A stretch of DNA of 64,000 nucleotides from Trileptium ribeirensis (GCA_030248225.1 JASANE010012226.1:1-64000); one strand, 5' to 3'. Positions 12,791 to 26,331 are shown, counted from the stretch's first letter. Program-made: numbers and translations. The notes: generated by a model not told the origin, from the letters alone.

Positions 12791-13770
12791 AGTATAAGGA
12801 AGAAATGGTTAAGCATAAGCATCCCGTTTCGTTTAGTCCTTCAGAGACATTAGACCCAAATGTAGTAGATGTGTCGTTAGTAAATAATACATGAAGTAGG
12901 TTCATCGAGTCCTGTATAGACGGATGACAACTAAATCCAGCGTGGGCAAACACGTTGTTAGGTAAGTTAACTAATTTAATATCCGCAAATCTGTTTTCCC
13001 ATGGAACGCAGGCGGTCTATATACATTTGAAATTTCTATCAAATCAATGACACATCCTACTAGAAATATTTATCCAATGAATATTACAACAAAATATAGA
13101 TGCGATGTGCATATTGTAATTTTATGTCCAATATTTATATAAATCGTATATTTAATAATTTTATTCTTTTTTGATTGAGAGGTTTCACAAATTGTTTAAT
13201 CATACAGTAATGACACATGTATCTGTACAATTATAGAGAACATTTGTTTGATTTTAATGGAAATAACCTCGGTCGGTAAGCCTTGTTTATCACCGGTAAA
13301 CATACATAGCGTAAACATAACACAAAATTTTGTTCAAATGACCAATCACAAGAAATTAAACAACACTACCAAAATATTATTAATTCCGTCAGTTTAATAT
13401 GATTACCGAAAGGAAACAAGGTTACTGTAAAATTGCTTCATTTTGAGGAAACTATAAGTTGTTGTGCTTTTGCTGTGCGCTTTTAGATCCGCGAAAATAC
13501 GGAATCATCGTTTCCTGTTCTGATGTGTTATATAGTATCGAATAAATTTTGGTTCGTGGATTTTTTTTACTTATCACCACCACGACTTTGTTAATCGTAG
13601 TCGCCAAGAGTGGCACTCTGATAACTAAGCAAATGTTAGCGCTATCGCGCATTGACACACCTAGCCTGTATCTCCTTTGACCGGGACGACTTTAAATTTC
13701 ATTAAATTCTGTTTGTACGAGTTTTTTTGTGAGAATTTTTGAAATTTCATTGTTGGCTTGTATTTCGTTT
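12791..13770. other. Unassigned AT-rich DNA
   Basis: Nothing was recognised on either strand. Confidence 0.4.
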
Positions 13771-13774
13771 TTAA

Positions 13775-14029
13775 CCACTAACATGTGTATCGTACAATAT
13801 TTGACAAACTCTCGCCGTCGCCTGGTTTCGAACCCTGGTTATACGAGTGAACCCACTAAGCTATCTGTGTGCTGTTGCTCGGTTTCTTAAGCGAGCGAAA
13901 AACAACGAACGCTGTACGGCACACTATTCGAACACACAAGCAAACATCCAGCATTCGAGAAACTGTCTTAGCACAACGCTTCACAATGTGCGCTAGGTCC
14001 ACTTATACCCAGCGAGCATGAAACGGTCA
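13775..14029 (-). mobile_element. TTAA composite element with tRNA-like core
   Basis: TTAA at 13771-13774 precedes it. It carries TTTGACAAACTC, a reversed tRNA-like core (GGTTTCGAACCCTGG, then CCACTAAGCTATCTG), TTGCTCGGTTTCTTAAG and GCGCTAGGTCCAC, all matching the 60172-60434 copy. Confidence 0.7.
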
Positions 14030-14035
14030 AAGATT

Positions 14036-15284
14036 TTTTCGTAAGAAAATGCAGCAATAAAGTATTTAACCAGTGGTAAACTGAGCTGTAGAACTATATA
14101 TGTTTTAGCTCTAGAGTTGCAAAGCATTTCATCTGTAGTACATATATATATGCCATGTGATTAGTTAAATCTTTAAATATGGCAAAAATGCGATTTGGGT
14201 TATCACTGCCTCCTTTGTATATGCCTAAAATTTTTGAAAAATCTCTGGATAATTGTACAATTTTATGTATCGTTGACAAGCTAGGTCGAATAGTCTCGAC
14301 TTGTATATAGCGGAATTGACCAAGTTTATCGGATTAGCAACAATAAATCATTTCACAAAAAGCTCATATCCTGTTAATATATTAACTGATCGAGTAGATT
14401 TCGACTCCGATTGGTTCGAAATTCGTATTGTAGGACCATACACTTATCGAGAGAAAATTTTTATCGGCATTTTATGTACATATATATATACCCAAAATCG
14501 ATTCGTAATCTATAAAATGAAGACATTTTATAAATGTGGTCTAAATGGTTATTTACTAAACCAGTCATTTCCACGAGATGAATCGAACGTCAACAAACTA
14601 TTTCTGTATTATCAAAGTTGGCGTACTTCGGGCTGGGACAGGGTTAAAGGTAAATATATGCACCTATGGTTAAAGTGTCGCTGTTATCCCAGTTGTCGTT
14701 TGTGACATTGTTTACGGTTTAGTTTGACTATTCATATACATTTTTGTCATATTGCATAGCTAGCATTCCACCCATCCTCGAGATATTTTGCTAACTAGCA
14801 AGTGATGAGACCAAGTTCTAACCGTTGACATTGTCGACTGATCGTTCAAAAACAATGAGAGTCCCACAATGTGGGACTAGCGGTATTTCGTTAGCTCTAT
14901 TCGGCGCAATGAAATATGCTACAAAATATGTCTTATTATAGCATAGTTAAGATATACTACGAAATATTTTGTACATGTATCAGAGCATTCAGAATGTATT
15001 CAGAACAGTAATTTGTTACATATCCGCTCAAAATTGTTTGTGATCCTTAATTTACTGCCTTCGCGTCATAGTGGAGAGCACATTTTAATAGTGCTGAAGG
15101 TTCGAATCAGATCACCGCCGTATCAAACCAATGGCTTTAAAAAGATATATAAGACTTGATGCTTTGCATTTATGGATCCCGTATGGAGCGAAGTTATGGG
15201 CCCGCCCATAGAATTATTATCATATAAGGGCTTGTTATAGTAGTGACGCCCACTATCATAGCGATGACAGCTAATGATCCTTTT
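14036..15284. other. Mostly unassigned; lone 134-codon frame and a tRNA-like fragment
   Basis: The open frame at 14301-14705 contains GPYTYREK but no other support (see findings). At about 15066-15120 GGAGAGCAC...GGTTCGAATCA looks like the A and B boxes of a worn tRNA-derived SINE. Confidence 0.3.
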
Positions 15285-15394
15285 AGTTACCGCACAGGCT
15301 GTAAACCGAATCAGTCACTTTGTTTTTTAACACTTGACAAGTTACCGCACAGGCTGTAAACCGAATCAGTCACTTTGTTTTTTAACACTTGACA
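15285..15394 (+). repeat. Exact 55-bp tandem duplication
   Basis: AGTTACCGCACAGGCTGTAA begins at 15285 and again at 15340. The two 55-base copies appear identical, so the duplication is recent. Confidence 0.97.
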
Positions 15395-15757
15395 AGTGCA
15401 TTTGGGATAACATAGAATAGTTCTTTGAAAAACTTAGTATTACGAATTTGAATCAATGGATAGTTGTCTATGGCTTTGATAGCTGTTTGCATACATTTAT
15501 TTGGTCACATGCAATTTATTACACGCATTTAGCATTGAAGCCGCTTGAAGAATTGTCCCTCAACTTTTACGTTTTGCGGTTTTGCTGAAGGCTCAAACAT
15601 GGACAAGTTTATGTCACATAAAACGGCTGTGCGTTGTCAATTTAGACTTGTTTATATAACCCGTGTTTATAATATCACGTAAGCATAGACGGGCAATCAA
15701 ATTCAATATATATGCATATATACTCAAAGATAAGTGTTAGGAACCCACATAAGCCAT

Positions 15758-16105
15758 ATTCCAATCCCGACGGCCTTAAACCGCCCTCCAGTGCCACCAT
15801 TTCCGTGCCGGTGGCGCGAGGAATACTCTAGCAATTATAAGCATAGTTATAAATGATTTTGAGGACACATCGCAGAAAATAATTAAATTGAAAATTATGA
15901 AAAAATAGAACATACTGCTGCAAATTATTGGTTACACCCTTGCAACACGCCTCTTGCACGCCCCATCGCGCCGGAACCGTCTACCGCCTTGATCCGACGG
16001 ACATTGGATAATTTTGTCTTATTGCGCATGCCCTTGAGCACCGACGCCTTTAAACAATCATCATATACCTTAATTGAGTTATTTTTCCGTCGAATTCGAC
16101 GGTTT
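15758..16105. mobile_element. Possible inverted-repeat element with CG-rich ends
   Basis: GC-rich words (GACGGCCTTAAACCGCC; CGCGCCGGAACCGTC) flank an AT-rich middle. CCGTCGAATTCGACGG near 16088 is a perfect 16-base palindrome. No termini were fixed. Confidence 0.3.
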
Positions 16106-16981
16106 CTGTCCAGATCCTTTGTAGAACAATTACTAAGAGTTCATAGAATACTAACATATTGATCATCTATATTCATTTACAGCTTATGGTGCACTTAACC
16201 TACACATACTTAGTCAAGCGTCAAAGGCGGATATAAGGGAAAAGTCATAAAATGTTGTGGTTCCCACGAAGTGGGTTCTTGGTTGTATCTCATATTTAAA
16301 AGCCGTAATGGGTAATATTTTAATTTCGATTTTTATAAATACACATATAACTAATGAGAACATTGATTCCGTGTTAAGGCAGACCCCCAAATTTGATCCT
16401 CCGGGACTCAAATTGGAAAGAGAATTAACAAGTAAAGCACTTTAGAGGACCGCTCCCTCTTCGCCAACCTTATTTATCCACTGCTATCGCGTATGCTATT
16501 GCAGGAAATGCTGTTATTTACCGCAGTTATTAGGTGTGTGAGATTATTATACTGAATGTTGCAGCATTTAATAAATTGTTCAGCCATTCAAATGTGTCCA
16601 GGGATTACCACCACTAAGGGTTATTCCCACTAATCTATATTCAACCCTTCGTACCATCCCTGTGAGGCCGCATCACCCCGTGCCCTAAATAATAAAAATA
16701 AAATTGGCACTAATTTTCAAAAAGTTAGGCGATTTTTTAATTTACACCCGTGATTTACCTTCCCCTCCAGAGCCGACGATGCTTTGCCATTAAATAGGCC
16801 AAACAAATTCTATGTTAGACGTGAATAAGTTAGCATGTCCTATTTTTTCAAACAAATTTTATGCCATAACCATAGTGCAACGAATTTTCTTTGACTTTAT
16901 TAATCATTTAATGTTTTGGCAGTATTGTTAGACAATAAACGATTACCAACCAAATTTTCGCTCGTCTTGTGAAGAACCTTA
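16106..16981. other. Unassigned DNA
   Basis: Nothing was recognised on either strand. Confidence 0.4.
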
Positions 16982-17274
16982 AAGGCGTGTTCATACCCTC
17001 AAACTTTCATCAAATTTTGGTCAAAATTTGAAGGTGATTTCTAAAGGAAAATAACGACGTTCAAAATTTGAGATAAAAATTTGAGCTCAACCTTTTTCAG
17101 GTCATCTCATCGATGATTGGCTAAAGGCATATCGTTGAAAAGTTTGAATAGCGTTCACACATTCAAACTTACCATAGACGCAAAAAATGCTTTCAAATTT
17201 TGATCAAAATTTTGAACTCAAATATTGATCAAACTTTGAGCAAAATGTTTCAGCGTGTGAACATGCCTCAAGGA
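16982..17274. mobile_element. MITE with GGCGTGTTCAYAC ends
   Basis: The left end AAGGCGTGTTCATACCCTC is inverted at the right as GCGTGTGAACATGCCTC. The interior is made of CAAAATTTGA/TCAAATTTTG words. Relatives lie at 61735-61925 and 62684-62940, sharing GTTCACACRTTCAAA and the GATTGGCTAAAGG/GATCGGCTACAGG segment. Confidence 0.75.
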
Positions 17275-18044
17275 TCCGAGCAATAGCTCCGAAATAGCTC
17301 CATTGCTAGCGAGCTTGTGTAGTTGAGCATTGCGAGTTCGATTTTTTGGAGATCTATAATTGATTACCGGTTAGTGATGGACAAGTTAACTGAAGGCGTA
17401 AAGTGTTACATTTTATCCGAGAAGCAGTGGTGGCTTGCATTTCTAAAAAAATATATTGTCTTAGTCAACCTCTGGCTACATCTTTGATGAATTTTTGGGC
17501 GGTACATCTTGTTATCTCTTACAGCTATACATGACAATTAACGTCTTTCTTAATGTTTCGAGTACGAAAATGGCATGCTGAAGTAGTTTGCAATTTCTGT
17601 TTGAAAATTATCATAATACATATATCTACCGTCTATATAATAGAATCTGTTTTGCGTGTAAATTTGTGAAACAAATTATATCATTTTCATATCGTTAACT
17701 CGAAGTCGTTTAGCTGGTTTGCCATCCAAACAAGTTTGCTCATCTCAAAATTGATATTCGGTATATATATATAATGGAAATTCAAATTTAGTTGTACGTT
17801 GTACAAAACATACAAAAGTTACAAGTAGATCAAATTGAATTTTAGACAGACAACAATAAACAAATCCCAAGCATTAATCTTATGAAAAATAGTTTGCTCT
17901 TTCCGGTTCCAAAGCTAAAAGATTGGCTTGACAACATGGTCAGCTGAGTTGTACACCGTGAAAAAGCTATGTCAATGGAGTCATAGTCGCCCTCAAACTG
18001 ATAGAGTAAATCGGTGATATTTAACAGGATAGCTAACTTATACT
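17275..18044. other. Unassigned AT-rich DNA
   Basis: Nothing was recognised on either strand. Confidence 0.4.
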
Positions 18045-18165
18045 GTTGGGTGAACTATAGATTCACGTCCTCAGCCAAAAATATTGGCTAAACGCTGAGT
18101 CATTATTTCTGAGTGAGCTTAAAACCAACTCAAATGAGTAAAAAGTAACTCAGGGTTTTTGCTGT
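18045..18165. mobile_element. Possible MITE with TGAGT/ACTCA words
   Basis: GCTGAGTCATTATTTCTGAG and AACTCAGGGTTTTTGCTGTG resemble the ends of the element at 35287-35538. Confidence 0.35.
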
Positions 18166-18699
18166 GTATGCAACGGCTAGCTGTCTGTTGAGAATTAGAT
18201 ATAGTAATAGATGCACCATTAGAATGACCAAAATCCGATATAAAATAGTTTCATGCTTGAATAAAATTTAGAAAACAGTAATAACATAGTTGATGCTTGA
18301 AGGATTTACATAGCACATAATTTGAGGCTTTTTATTGTAGCAATTGTAATTTAGAAACACGCGGCTGAATTTTTGACCATAACGTGTGATTAAAGCTACG
18401 TGCCTAAGCAGTAAAATTTATTTCCTTACATCTACGAATGTTTGCAAGCATTTACACAACAAAGCTAGGTTTTTTCACACAAATATATTTTACAAATAGC
18501 TGTGCTGTATGAGCTTTGGTCAGGAACTGTAATCCTAAATAAGAATAGTTATCAACTGATTCCTATCTTTTCCTAGAATGCAAATACATTCAGTATGTTA
18601 GCAGTATTTTCGTAAGCATATTTCTTGAAACATTCCATTGATTGTTTTGCAGTAGCTTCACTCGGTAGTGTATTTAGTAATTTGATGATGAAAACTAAG

Positions 18700-20340
18700 G
18701 AGATCGATCTTCTAGTATTGTAGTATGAAAATTAAAGTGTGGCCATTGGAATGTGCGCTGGAGCCGGAAGTTAGTGCTCTGCTGATACGGTATATACTGA
18801 TGCAACCGTTGAGGTACATGGTGATTAAGAAGTTTATATGCGTAGCTTGCCTAGGCTAAGTTAGGACTGGCCAAAAGTGGAGATAAATTACAAACTGCAT
18901 AGTTTTACGAGTTAAGTTGTAGAGTATATGGATGATCACCAATTATGCGGATGGCTTGGCGCTGTAACTTTTCCAGTTTTCTATTCGGAATTTATTTAAA
19001 CAGGCCAACAAGGCATCGCCTACTAGAAAAGCGGACGAATTGTAAACTTGACGCTAGATGGAAACTGTTCGCGAGCAATAGGACAATCGTTTAAGAACAA
19101 ATATCTGGAATTCCACCACGTGGCTTATTGAATTAATATGGCTTAGAGGCGATAAGTCTTTTGATATTGCTAATTCAAGATGTTTATGACACTCCACAAA
19201 TGCCATCTGCACATCATAAAAGTATATTGGATATGGCGGTGAAATACTATTTGATATAAACATAGCTTTTGTCTTTCGAGAGCTGAACGGCATTCCCCAG
19301 TTTGTTACTCAGGAGTCCTACTTAACAGAATATTCATTGAAAAAATAAGCAAACTGGTCCTGACAATGGCATCGGAACAGTGTATCGTCGGCAAAGATTA
19401 GACATTCCAAACCATAATCAAGAGTTTCATAGCATATAAAACATCGCATAAATCGTTGATGAATGAGTATGAATAGAGCGGGTGCTATGACAATTATTTG
19501 GGGACCATCCGACATAACCTTGCGTACCGAAGACTTGACGCCATCGGCTAATACATACTGGCGAAGGTCCGATCCGTGCAGGCTCGACGCCGTAACGGCC
19601 CAAGAATACCGTAGGCAAATTATTTAAACTTAATCGCGTGGTGTGAAACCGCGTTAAAAGCGGAAGAAATGTTTAGAAAACATAGCAAGTTGGAGACTCT
19701 TGTGTCTTTCTAAACTATCAAATTATGCATTAAATATATAAGCTGGTCAGTTGTGGAATGTTGAAAGAGGACGCGGGACTGACTAGGAGAAATGAATTTG
19801 CACGATATTAAGTGGTTCAGCAACTCGCGGTTGATTAGAGTTTTAAAGAACTTCCCAACCTAACTTGCAAGCGATATAGATCTGCATTGACTTGAATCAT
19901 ATTGTTGGACTTTTTTTATAGACGGAAATAGCGCTAGCTAACTTCCAATCTAATGGAAGCGTTCCTTGCAATGATTTTTGGAACAAATTAGACAGCGGTA
20001 TGCACGAAGTGCCGACGTAATTTCTCAGAACAACATTTTGTATTCTGCACTTGTAGCTTTATAAATGTTCAATTTGAGAACTTTCAGGCTTAAGTTCCTT
20101 CGAATTTTCCCAGTTATAGCCGGTAACGTAGATATTAGTGAAGAAATTTCGGTAAAAATTTGCATAGTCAATATAATCATTAGGTGGAATGCTTGCAGCG
20201 GTAAATGTAACTTAAAAATTGCTTGAACGCGGACATGAACTGGTACAGCCTTAAATTTTAGTGCCAAATTTATATAAATGTCCCTATTCCAAATTAAAAC
20301 CTTATCAATGCTGGGCTCGACTTAGGTAAAATTATAACAG
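18700..20340 (-). pseudogene. Decayed non-LTR retrotransposon reverse transcriptase
   Basis: In successive - strand frames the order expected for a Jockey/CR1/L2-type reverse transcriptase can be followed: LPLDWKLASA near 19960, LIFADDTLF with the catalytic FADD near 19390, SRKTKAMFIS and ECHKHLELAIS near 19200, VLKRLSYCSRT near 19080, and LNKFRIENWKS near 18990. Stops and frameshifts break the chain throughout, so it cannot be functional. No 5' ORF1 or 3' tail was identified. The clade was judged from motifs only. Confidence 0.85.
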
Positions 20341-21218
20341 TGCACAACACGTTACTTGGCATGCAATAAGAAGACGATTAAAATTTCTTCTTCATGTTAA
20401 AAAAATTCAACAAATTTTAGTGTCATATGTGGCCAAAAATTGCTTGGAGTAACTTGGATTAATGGTTCCCAATCTATACGACTTCAGATAGCCCAGCTTC
20501 CTAATTATGCTCATAGAGATTATACTGGACAATAAATGACACGAAACCCTAATTTTCGAGAAAACCCTACTCGGCTAAATGTCACGCCTGACATAGCCTT
20601 TCCCAACGATTCCAAGTCCGTTATTGACCGAATTTCGAACTCAACATCTCTTCATGTAAAACCAAGGTTTTGTTGATTTCAGTCTATAAAACAGCCAAAC
20701 GGTATTTGATATCAAATAGACCAACGGGTTGTAGTTAAAATCAGTGCGAGCACTGCAATTTACAAACCGTGTTCACTTGTAGTGCAACCATACATTACCT
20801 TTCTTGGTTACTCAAACAGTACTGTTGAACAGCTGTCCCACGCAGCATGTCACTGTGTGAATCAGTACCGATTTACGAATCCTGGCAATGCATGCATACG
20901 CAAATTGCGTTCACTTATCAGTACGCCATAGGTTCCATAGAGGCGTGGAAGGTGGGGGTTACTGCTAAAGTCCAACGCCCCTAATCAATACAATTACCCT
21001 CTAATGCTCTTAATACCCAAAATTTTCGAACAATAGTTTTTCAATTAATCTATGTTTTTATAAGCCATTCGAACCGCATTGATAACCTCAGTCACAAAAT
21101 GGTAAAATTAGCTTAATCGGTTTACGAGTTACGGAGTTATTGCAATTTATGTGAAATCCTAAGCTCACAAGGGTAAGTCTAAACCTTAGTCTACATGAAC
21201 CGGTTAAGCTGGTGTTAC
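20341..21218. other. Unassigned AT-rich DNA
   Basis: A GGTGGGGGTTACTGCT patch near 20950 recurs near 29140, suggesting a worn dispersed repeat. Confidence 0.35.
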
Positions 21219-21380
21219 TACCATTCGACTCAGCTCGTCAAGCCAGTTCGAATAGTATATCAAATTATTAGTTTACTGAAAAAAAATTTTTCCGAAAATT
21301 TTTGGTTCCATTGGTAACCCAAAAAATCGAAAAAGGAATTTTATAAATATACTTATCTCGTTGAGTTGAGTCGAATGGTA
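21219..21380. mobile_element. 162-bp MITE with TACCATTCGACTCARCTC ends
   Basis: TACCATTCGACTCAGCTCG at the left is inverted at the right as TGAGTTGAGTCGAATGGTA. The interior shares AATTTTTGG..AACCCAAAAAATC with a diverged relative at 40740-40897. Confidence 0.75.
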
Positions 21381-22295
21381 CTAAAATCTCTGCTGTACTC
21401 TGAAAATTAACGAATTTCGGGCTAGGGTGTCTTCTAGGAAAGACCTAGTAGTTTAGCTCCATAAACATACCTTAATTGTTGCCCAACAATTAAGGTACAT
21501 TCTGAGAAAGCTTTCGTAGTTTTATTCATGTTCGTATGAATTACCGACCTCTCATTCTAAGACAGTTTGGTATAGAACATAGATAAAAAATTCGACCAGG
21601 GATTCTTCACCAGTGTAGATTTTCGAGCAGTTCCACAGCGCAATGCGAAGATTTTCACTCGTCTGTGCCTGTCTACCCCAATAGAATAATCGCAATGACA
21701 TAACTTAGTTGTTTATTCGTTTCTCAGGTTCATTTACTACTTTGATGCGTATGTCGGTTATCAGTGGAATATTATCAAGTGACGTAACTGGCCCTATTGT
21801 AAACTAAGTGTATACCTAAGTGACATTACTAGCCCTGCGGTCCCAATGTAGAATTTGGTATGCTTAAATCGCAGCGCTTCCCATTTAGACAAGTTACCAC
21901 TTATCGAAGTGTATATGTGTATATTTGGCCAATCATTCATCTGAAACACCGTACGAAAATTTAAGTTTAAAATAAAATTAAAGATATATAAGCTGTTTTA
22001 ATAATTTTAATAATTTTAGATTTATTTACACAACGGTAAAATACATTAAAGTTATGTAGTTTTGTTTGTACAAGAATAACTTTGTATGTGTAACTGCACG
22101 AAAGTACGCCTGATCAGGAGTGATTTAGTATTTGTATTCCATGCATGAATATTTTAACAAAGATACACAAAACAAGTGAAAATGAATACCTTGGTTCTCG
22201 TTGGTCGAAATTGGAGAACACTGTGGCATCTATGGTTGTGTATTCTTCTCATGTAAGTTGGTTTGTAGACCACTAGTGATTTAGTTGTGAATGAT
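21381..22295. other. Unassigned AT-rich DNA
   Basis: Nothing was recognised on either strand. Confidence 0.4.
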
Positions 22296-23480
22296 TTAGT
22301 TGGGCAACGGTTGTGAAAGAAGTCGGTAAACGGCCACCCGATGGCCAACGGCCAGCCGTTAACAATTTTCTGCCGTTGACAGTCAGCCATTGTTCGTAGT
22401 GTTGGGAACAAGATGGAGAAGCTGCCGGCCGGGTCAGGCTTTCGGCCGGGCATGCCACACAACGCTAATGTTACAACCTTTCGACTCCAGTCAACACTGG
22501 TCGAATGGTATATAATAGATTAAGTGTTTGTTTATCATGCAATCTTTAGTTTACACTTTTGTAAATGATCTATAGTGTATTGCGATAGTGAAGCAGATAT
22601 TTCAGAGACAATTACACTCGATATGACGGTAGGAATGCGTTCATATTTGGGCGCTTGTATATGCAGGTATTATATGATTATGTAAGTATAGTAGACAGGG
22701 GACCGGCAAATATGTTGGGATATTTTTGAATACGACCAATGTAGTCCGCTTACCCACTGAAACTATCAAACGGTCTTACCAGTTTTCTGCAACAAAAATG
22801 TAAATAAGGTAGATTTAGAGCAATGTCTGGTTTACGCTTATTCCGTAAGCATTAGAGGACACCAGGTAGCTATGACCGCTATTGGCTTCATTTTAAAACG
22901 TAAGCTGTTCTTGAGGCTGTTTGGCTTAGATTAACAATTTGCGTAATATCAGATAAAAAACTTTACAAAATTAATGGTGGAGACGTCCGCCCGCCGTACT
23001 GTTGGATAACATAATTGGTGGTTTGTTGTTTCTCCGGCCTATCGTTCTTCCGACCAGCCGTTTTTCCGGCTGGTCGTTTTTGCCTCGGATTGATTTATCG
23101 GCTCGCCAGCCAGCCGGCCGTCTGGGAGCCGGTCGCAAAATTTCACGTTCAACCGATGGCCGCTGGCCAACAAAAAATCCTGCCGGTGCCCAACACTATT
23201 GCTCAGCAGCTATAAGCCGTCGCTCAGCCAGCCGTTTTCTGTACATTTATGCGTTTTGTCTGTACATTTACAACTGTGCAGCAAACAAGTTAAACCTACT
23301 ACTGGAACTTATTGAGGTATATATAATCGCCTGTAATCAACATGCACGGATTTTGTACCGTCTAGTACAATTTTGTCATCTTTAGGCATTTAACATATGT
23401 TTATTATTAAATTATGCCCCAACGTTTAACGGTAGAGATCAAAGCCGACCTTGCCCAGCACTAAATATAGTACTCTATTG
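22296..23480. mobile_element. GGCC-rich-ended element interrupted by a relative
   Basis: The left part 22296-22396 matches about 31-180 of the first element (TTGGGCAACGG..GTGAAAG, GCCAGCCGTTAACAATTT, TTGACAG). The match resumes at 23199 (CAGCAGCTATAAGCCGTCG, later AATCAACATGCACGGATTTT). A second element at 22397-23198 sits between the halves. Confidence 0.55.
22397..23198. mobile_element. Inner 802-bp hAT-like element
   Basis: Perfect 10-base terminal inverted repeats TAGTGTTGGG / CCCAACACTA are followed inward by CCGG/GGCC-rich words. Flanks ATTGTTCG and ATTGCTCA are an imperfect target duplication. It lies inside a relative of the same family. No transposase ORF was seen; a small TTTCGACTCCAGTC...GGTCGAATGG palindrome sits at 22476-22513. 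Confidence 0.6.
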
Positions 23481-24190
23481 ATATAATATGCCTAGGCGTT
23501 AGCGTGCAAATTGGAACTGCATAAAACTTTCCAGATGATACTTTTACGCCATAAAACATGTAGCATTTGAGTTTCACATTAATTTGTGTATATAATGAAT
23601 TATGTATAATTGTTTTTTCACAAAGTTGTGCATATTTAGATTTTTACACCCGTAAGCTCGCCGTCCGATCACTTACAATATGCGACCACTGAGAAATACA
23701 CTGTTAGATACAATTGTAAACATTATAACGTAATGAAAAAGGCATCCCACGTTCACCTATTAATTTATTATTAATCTAAATTCCCGTCAATAACCATCGT
23801 ACGAAATACCACAACAATGCATCAGGCGGTTAATCTTGGGAACTCAGTCATTGTTTAATTTTTTAACGATATTAATTACATTTTACGACAATCATCCGTA
23901 CTTCGTACAATCATAGTAACATTTTACTAATTTTGTTACGGTTTGTTGTAATATATATTATTTTTTGGTGAGATATTTCCTCCGTATTATTAGACCCCTG
24001 CGGAGATAGAAAGTGTGGTTGGGAAATGTATACAAAGCAAAGATGGATGGTAGAGGATTAAAATGTTTCGTTTATAATATTAGATTTTTATATGAAAATA
24101 GAGAAACTAACGAGCGGGTGAATGACTTATTGGAAATTGTATAAATTTTCAAATCTGTAAGAGCAAAAAGCATCGCTGAAATGCTGCAAT
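23481..24190. other. Unassigned AT-rich DNA
   Basis: Nothing was recognised on either strand. Confidence 0.4.
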
Positions 24191-24194
24191 TTAG

Positions 24195-26115
24195 AATGTT
24201 ATACAAAACACAGTTAATATCAGCTACCAGTTTCATTCGATTTTGTTGATAAAAGGCATAGGATACAAATTATGCTTAGGCATAAGATGGATTCAAAATT
24301 GTTGATATGGAGCGAGCGGAGTTTCCATAAATAGCGTTTAATTGCAAGACATTCGTTTTTCACCATCTATTCGTCTCATGACGCTACACCAGATTGATGG
24401 ACTTTCGCAAATTTAATTATTCGATGTGTAATGAGATGTAATTGTTGATTTATTTTTGTTTTTAGGTTCTCCTATAACTTCCTATCTAAATTTTTACAAA
24501 ACTCACAATAAATTAGACACTTTTTCATTTTGGCCATTTGGCGTCAGCCACCATTATAGGTTACAACTTTTGCCAGAGTCATCGGCTACTACTCACAATA
24601 CTCTCATCGAGAGCTACAGCTTTACTGTTATAATTTTTCGTATAGATTGAGCCAAAGTTCAAAAAACAACACCATAAAAGCGATATCTTCAAAATTTTTA
24701 CAAGGTAAGTTTTTTGCTTGTTGGGCGTTGACGATAGGATTATAAGATTACTTGACCCGTTAAATATGCTGGTTTCATTGTTTTAACCCCAGATTGGGTA
24801 AATACTCAAGCTAGGATGGGTATCGGAGAAAAATTTTGTAAAACAAGGCACAAAAATAATGACATTTTGCCTCTTTTCAATGTAGATGTATGTAGGAATG
24901 TGGCTGTTGGTTTTTGTTGTTGTTGAATCCGATAAAAGCAATTGTATTTGCGTGGCTTGTATCAAATAAACACACTTATGGGCGTGGTAACGTGACAATT
25001 ACTCTTCAAATTAGTAATTTTATTAAAAATGGTGATTTATTGAGCGGAGCTCGGCGAAGCCGAGCGAAGCGTTTATATTTTCTGTCTGTCTGTAAAAAGG
25101 TCGATGTCCGTCCGTTCGTTCGTTCGTTCGTTTGGTCCGACGGATCTCAAGAACCACTGAACCGATTTTAAAAAACTTTTTTGTTTGAAAGCCTATCATG
25201 TCAGAGTGTGCACCTGATATTTGGGATTAAAAAATTTTGAATGGTTAATTAGTAATTAGCTAATTAGTTAATTTTATGCAGCTAAAATAGAGAATTTTGC
25301 AATATTTGTGTTATTTATTGAAATAGAATCGTTTCGATCAAACCATTATAGGGTTTTTTCGGTCGAAGAATTCAAATATAATATTTTTACCAATGATAAA
25401 GCCCTATGCCCTATGCAATGTAGTTACAAGAACATAAAATTGAGTACATTCGTAATGCCACAGCCCAAGCTTCGCTCACAAATGTAGTTCCAGTACCGAC
25501 TAGCAAATTTCAAAATGTTTCGAATTGGAGGAACAAATAAAAAGTTTTTCGGTTTCCATATATGACTAAAATGACCTTAGCCTAGCCATTGAAGTATTGC
25601 CGTCTATAATTGCTGTCGAGGAACTTTAAACTGGAATTTGCGACGAAATAGCCGCTAAACACAAAGTAGCATAATCGCTCCGTTTCCCATCTCTTTGCGA
25701 GTTATTTGTACAAATTTTCAAACAGAAAATTATGCAAAACACATTTATACCTCCTGACAATTTCATTCGGTTTTGTTCATAAAAAGGCACAGGGTACAGA
25801 TTACGCTTGTTCTTAACGTGGACGTAAATTGCATAAATTTTCTAAACTACAAGTGCAAGCTGTATCATTGAACAAGTGCAAGTAACATATAAAACGTTAA
25901 ACAAAACACATTTATATCTTCTAGCAATTTCATTAGTTTTTGATGACAAAAAATGCACAGGATACAGATTATGCTTATTAGACTAAAGATACAGTTAAAA
26001 TTTTCTATTAACTATGGAGAACAAAAATATTTTCGAAATACTGTACATAATATATATTTTTCAAATTTTATTTTCCTTTGTTGACAAAAAAGACATTACA
26101 GATTATCATTAGGTT
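24195..26115. repeat. Dispersed degenerate repeats around CATTCGNTTTTGTT
   Basis: A segment with ACAAAACACA..TTTCATTCGATTTTGTTGATAAAA..GGATACAAATTATGCTTA at about 24205 recurs at about 25733, 25897 and, weaker, 26050. The last three are about 160 bases apart. Confidence 0.65.
25036..25215 (+). repeat. GAGCGGAGCTCGGCGAAG repeat with TTCG microsatellite
   Basis: A GC-rich block with the palindrome GGAGCTCGGCGAAGCCGAGC, then CTGTCTGTCTGT and CGTTCGTTCGTTCG, then TCAAGAACCACTGAACCGAT. It is built like a dispersed repeat, but only one clear copy is present here. Confidence 0.5.
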
Positions 26116-26331
26116 TAAAATTATTAATTTAAACGGTTCCTAATACTTGAACTTTCATAGAGAATGGATTACCACAAATAATTGGAGCGATTGCTCTAAT
26201 GGAAGCTGCTAAAAGGTGTATATATGCGTTCACACAGTAGCAGCCCTACTTAAATCATGATTTAAGATGCCTAGAATTCCAGACTAATTTATTCTTGCTG
26301 GAATGACTATGAATAAACTATATACTAAGGT

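Noticed and set aside
22154..23385. 102- and 127-codon frames
   Set aside because: They run through GGCC-rich transposon ends, whose composition lowers stop frequency; no domain is visible.
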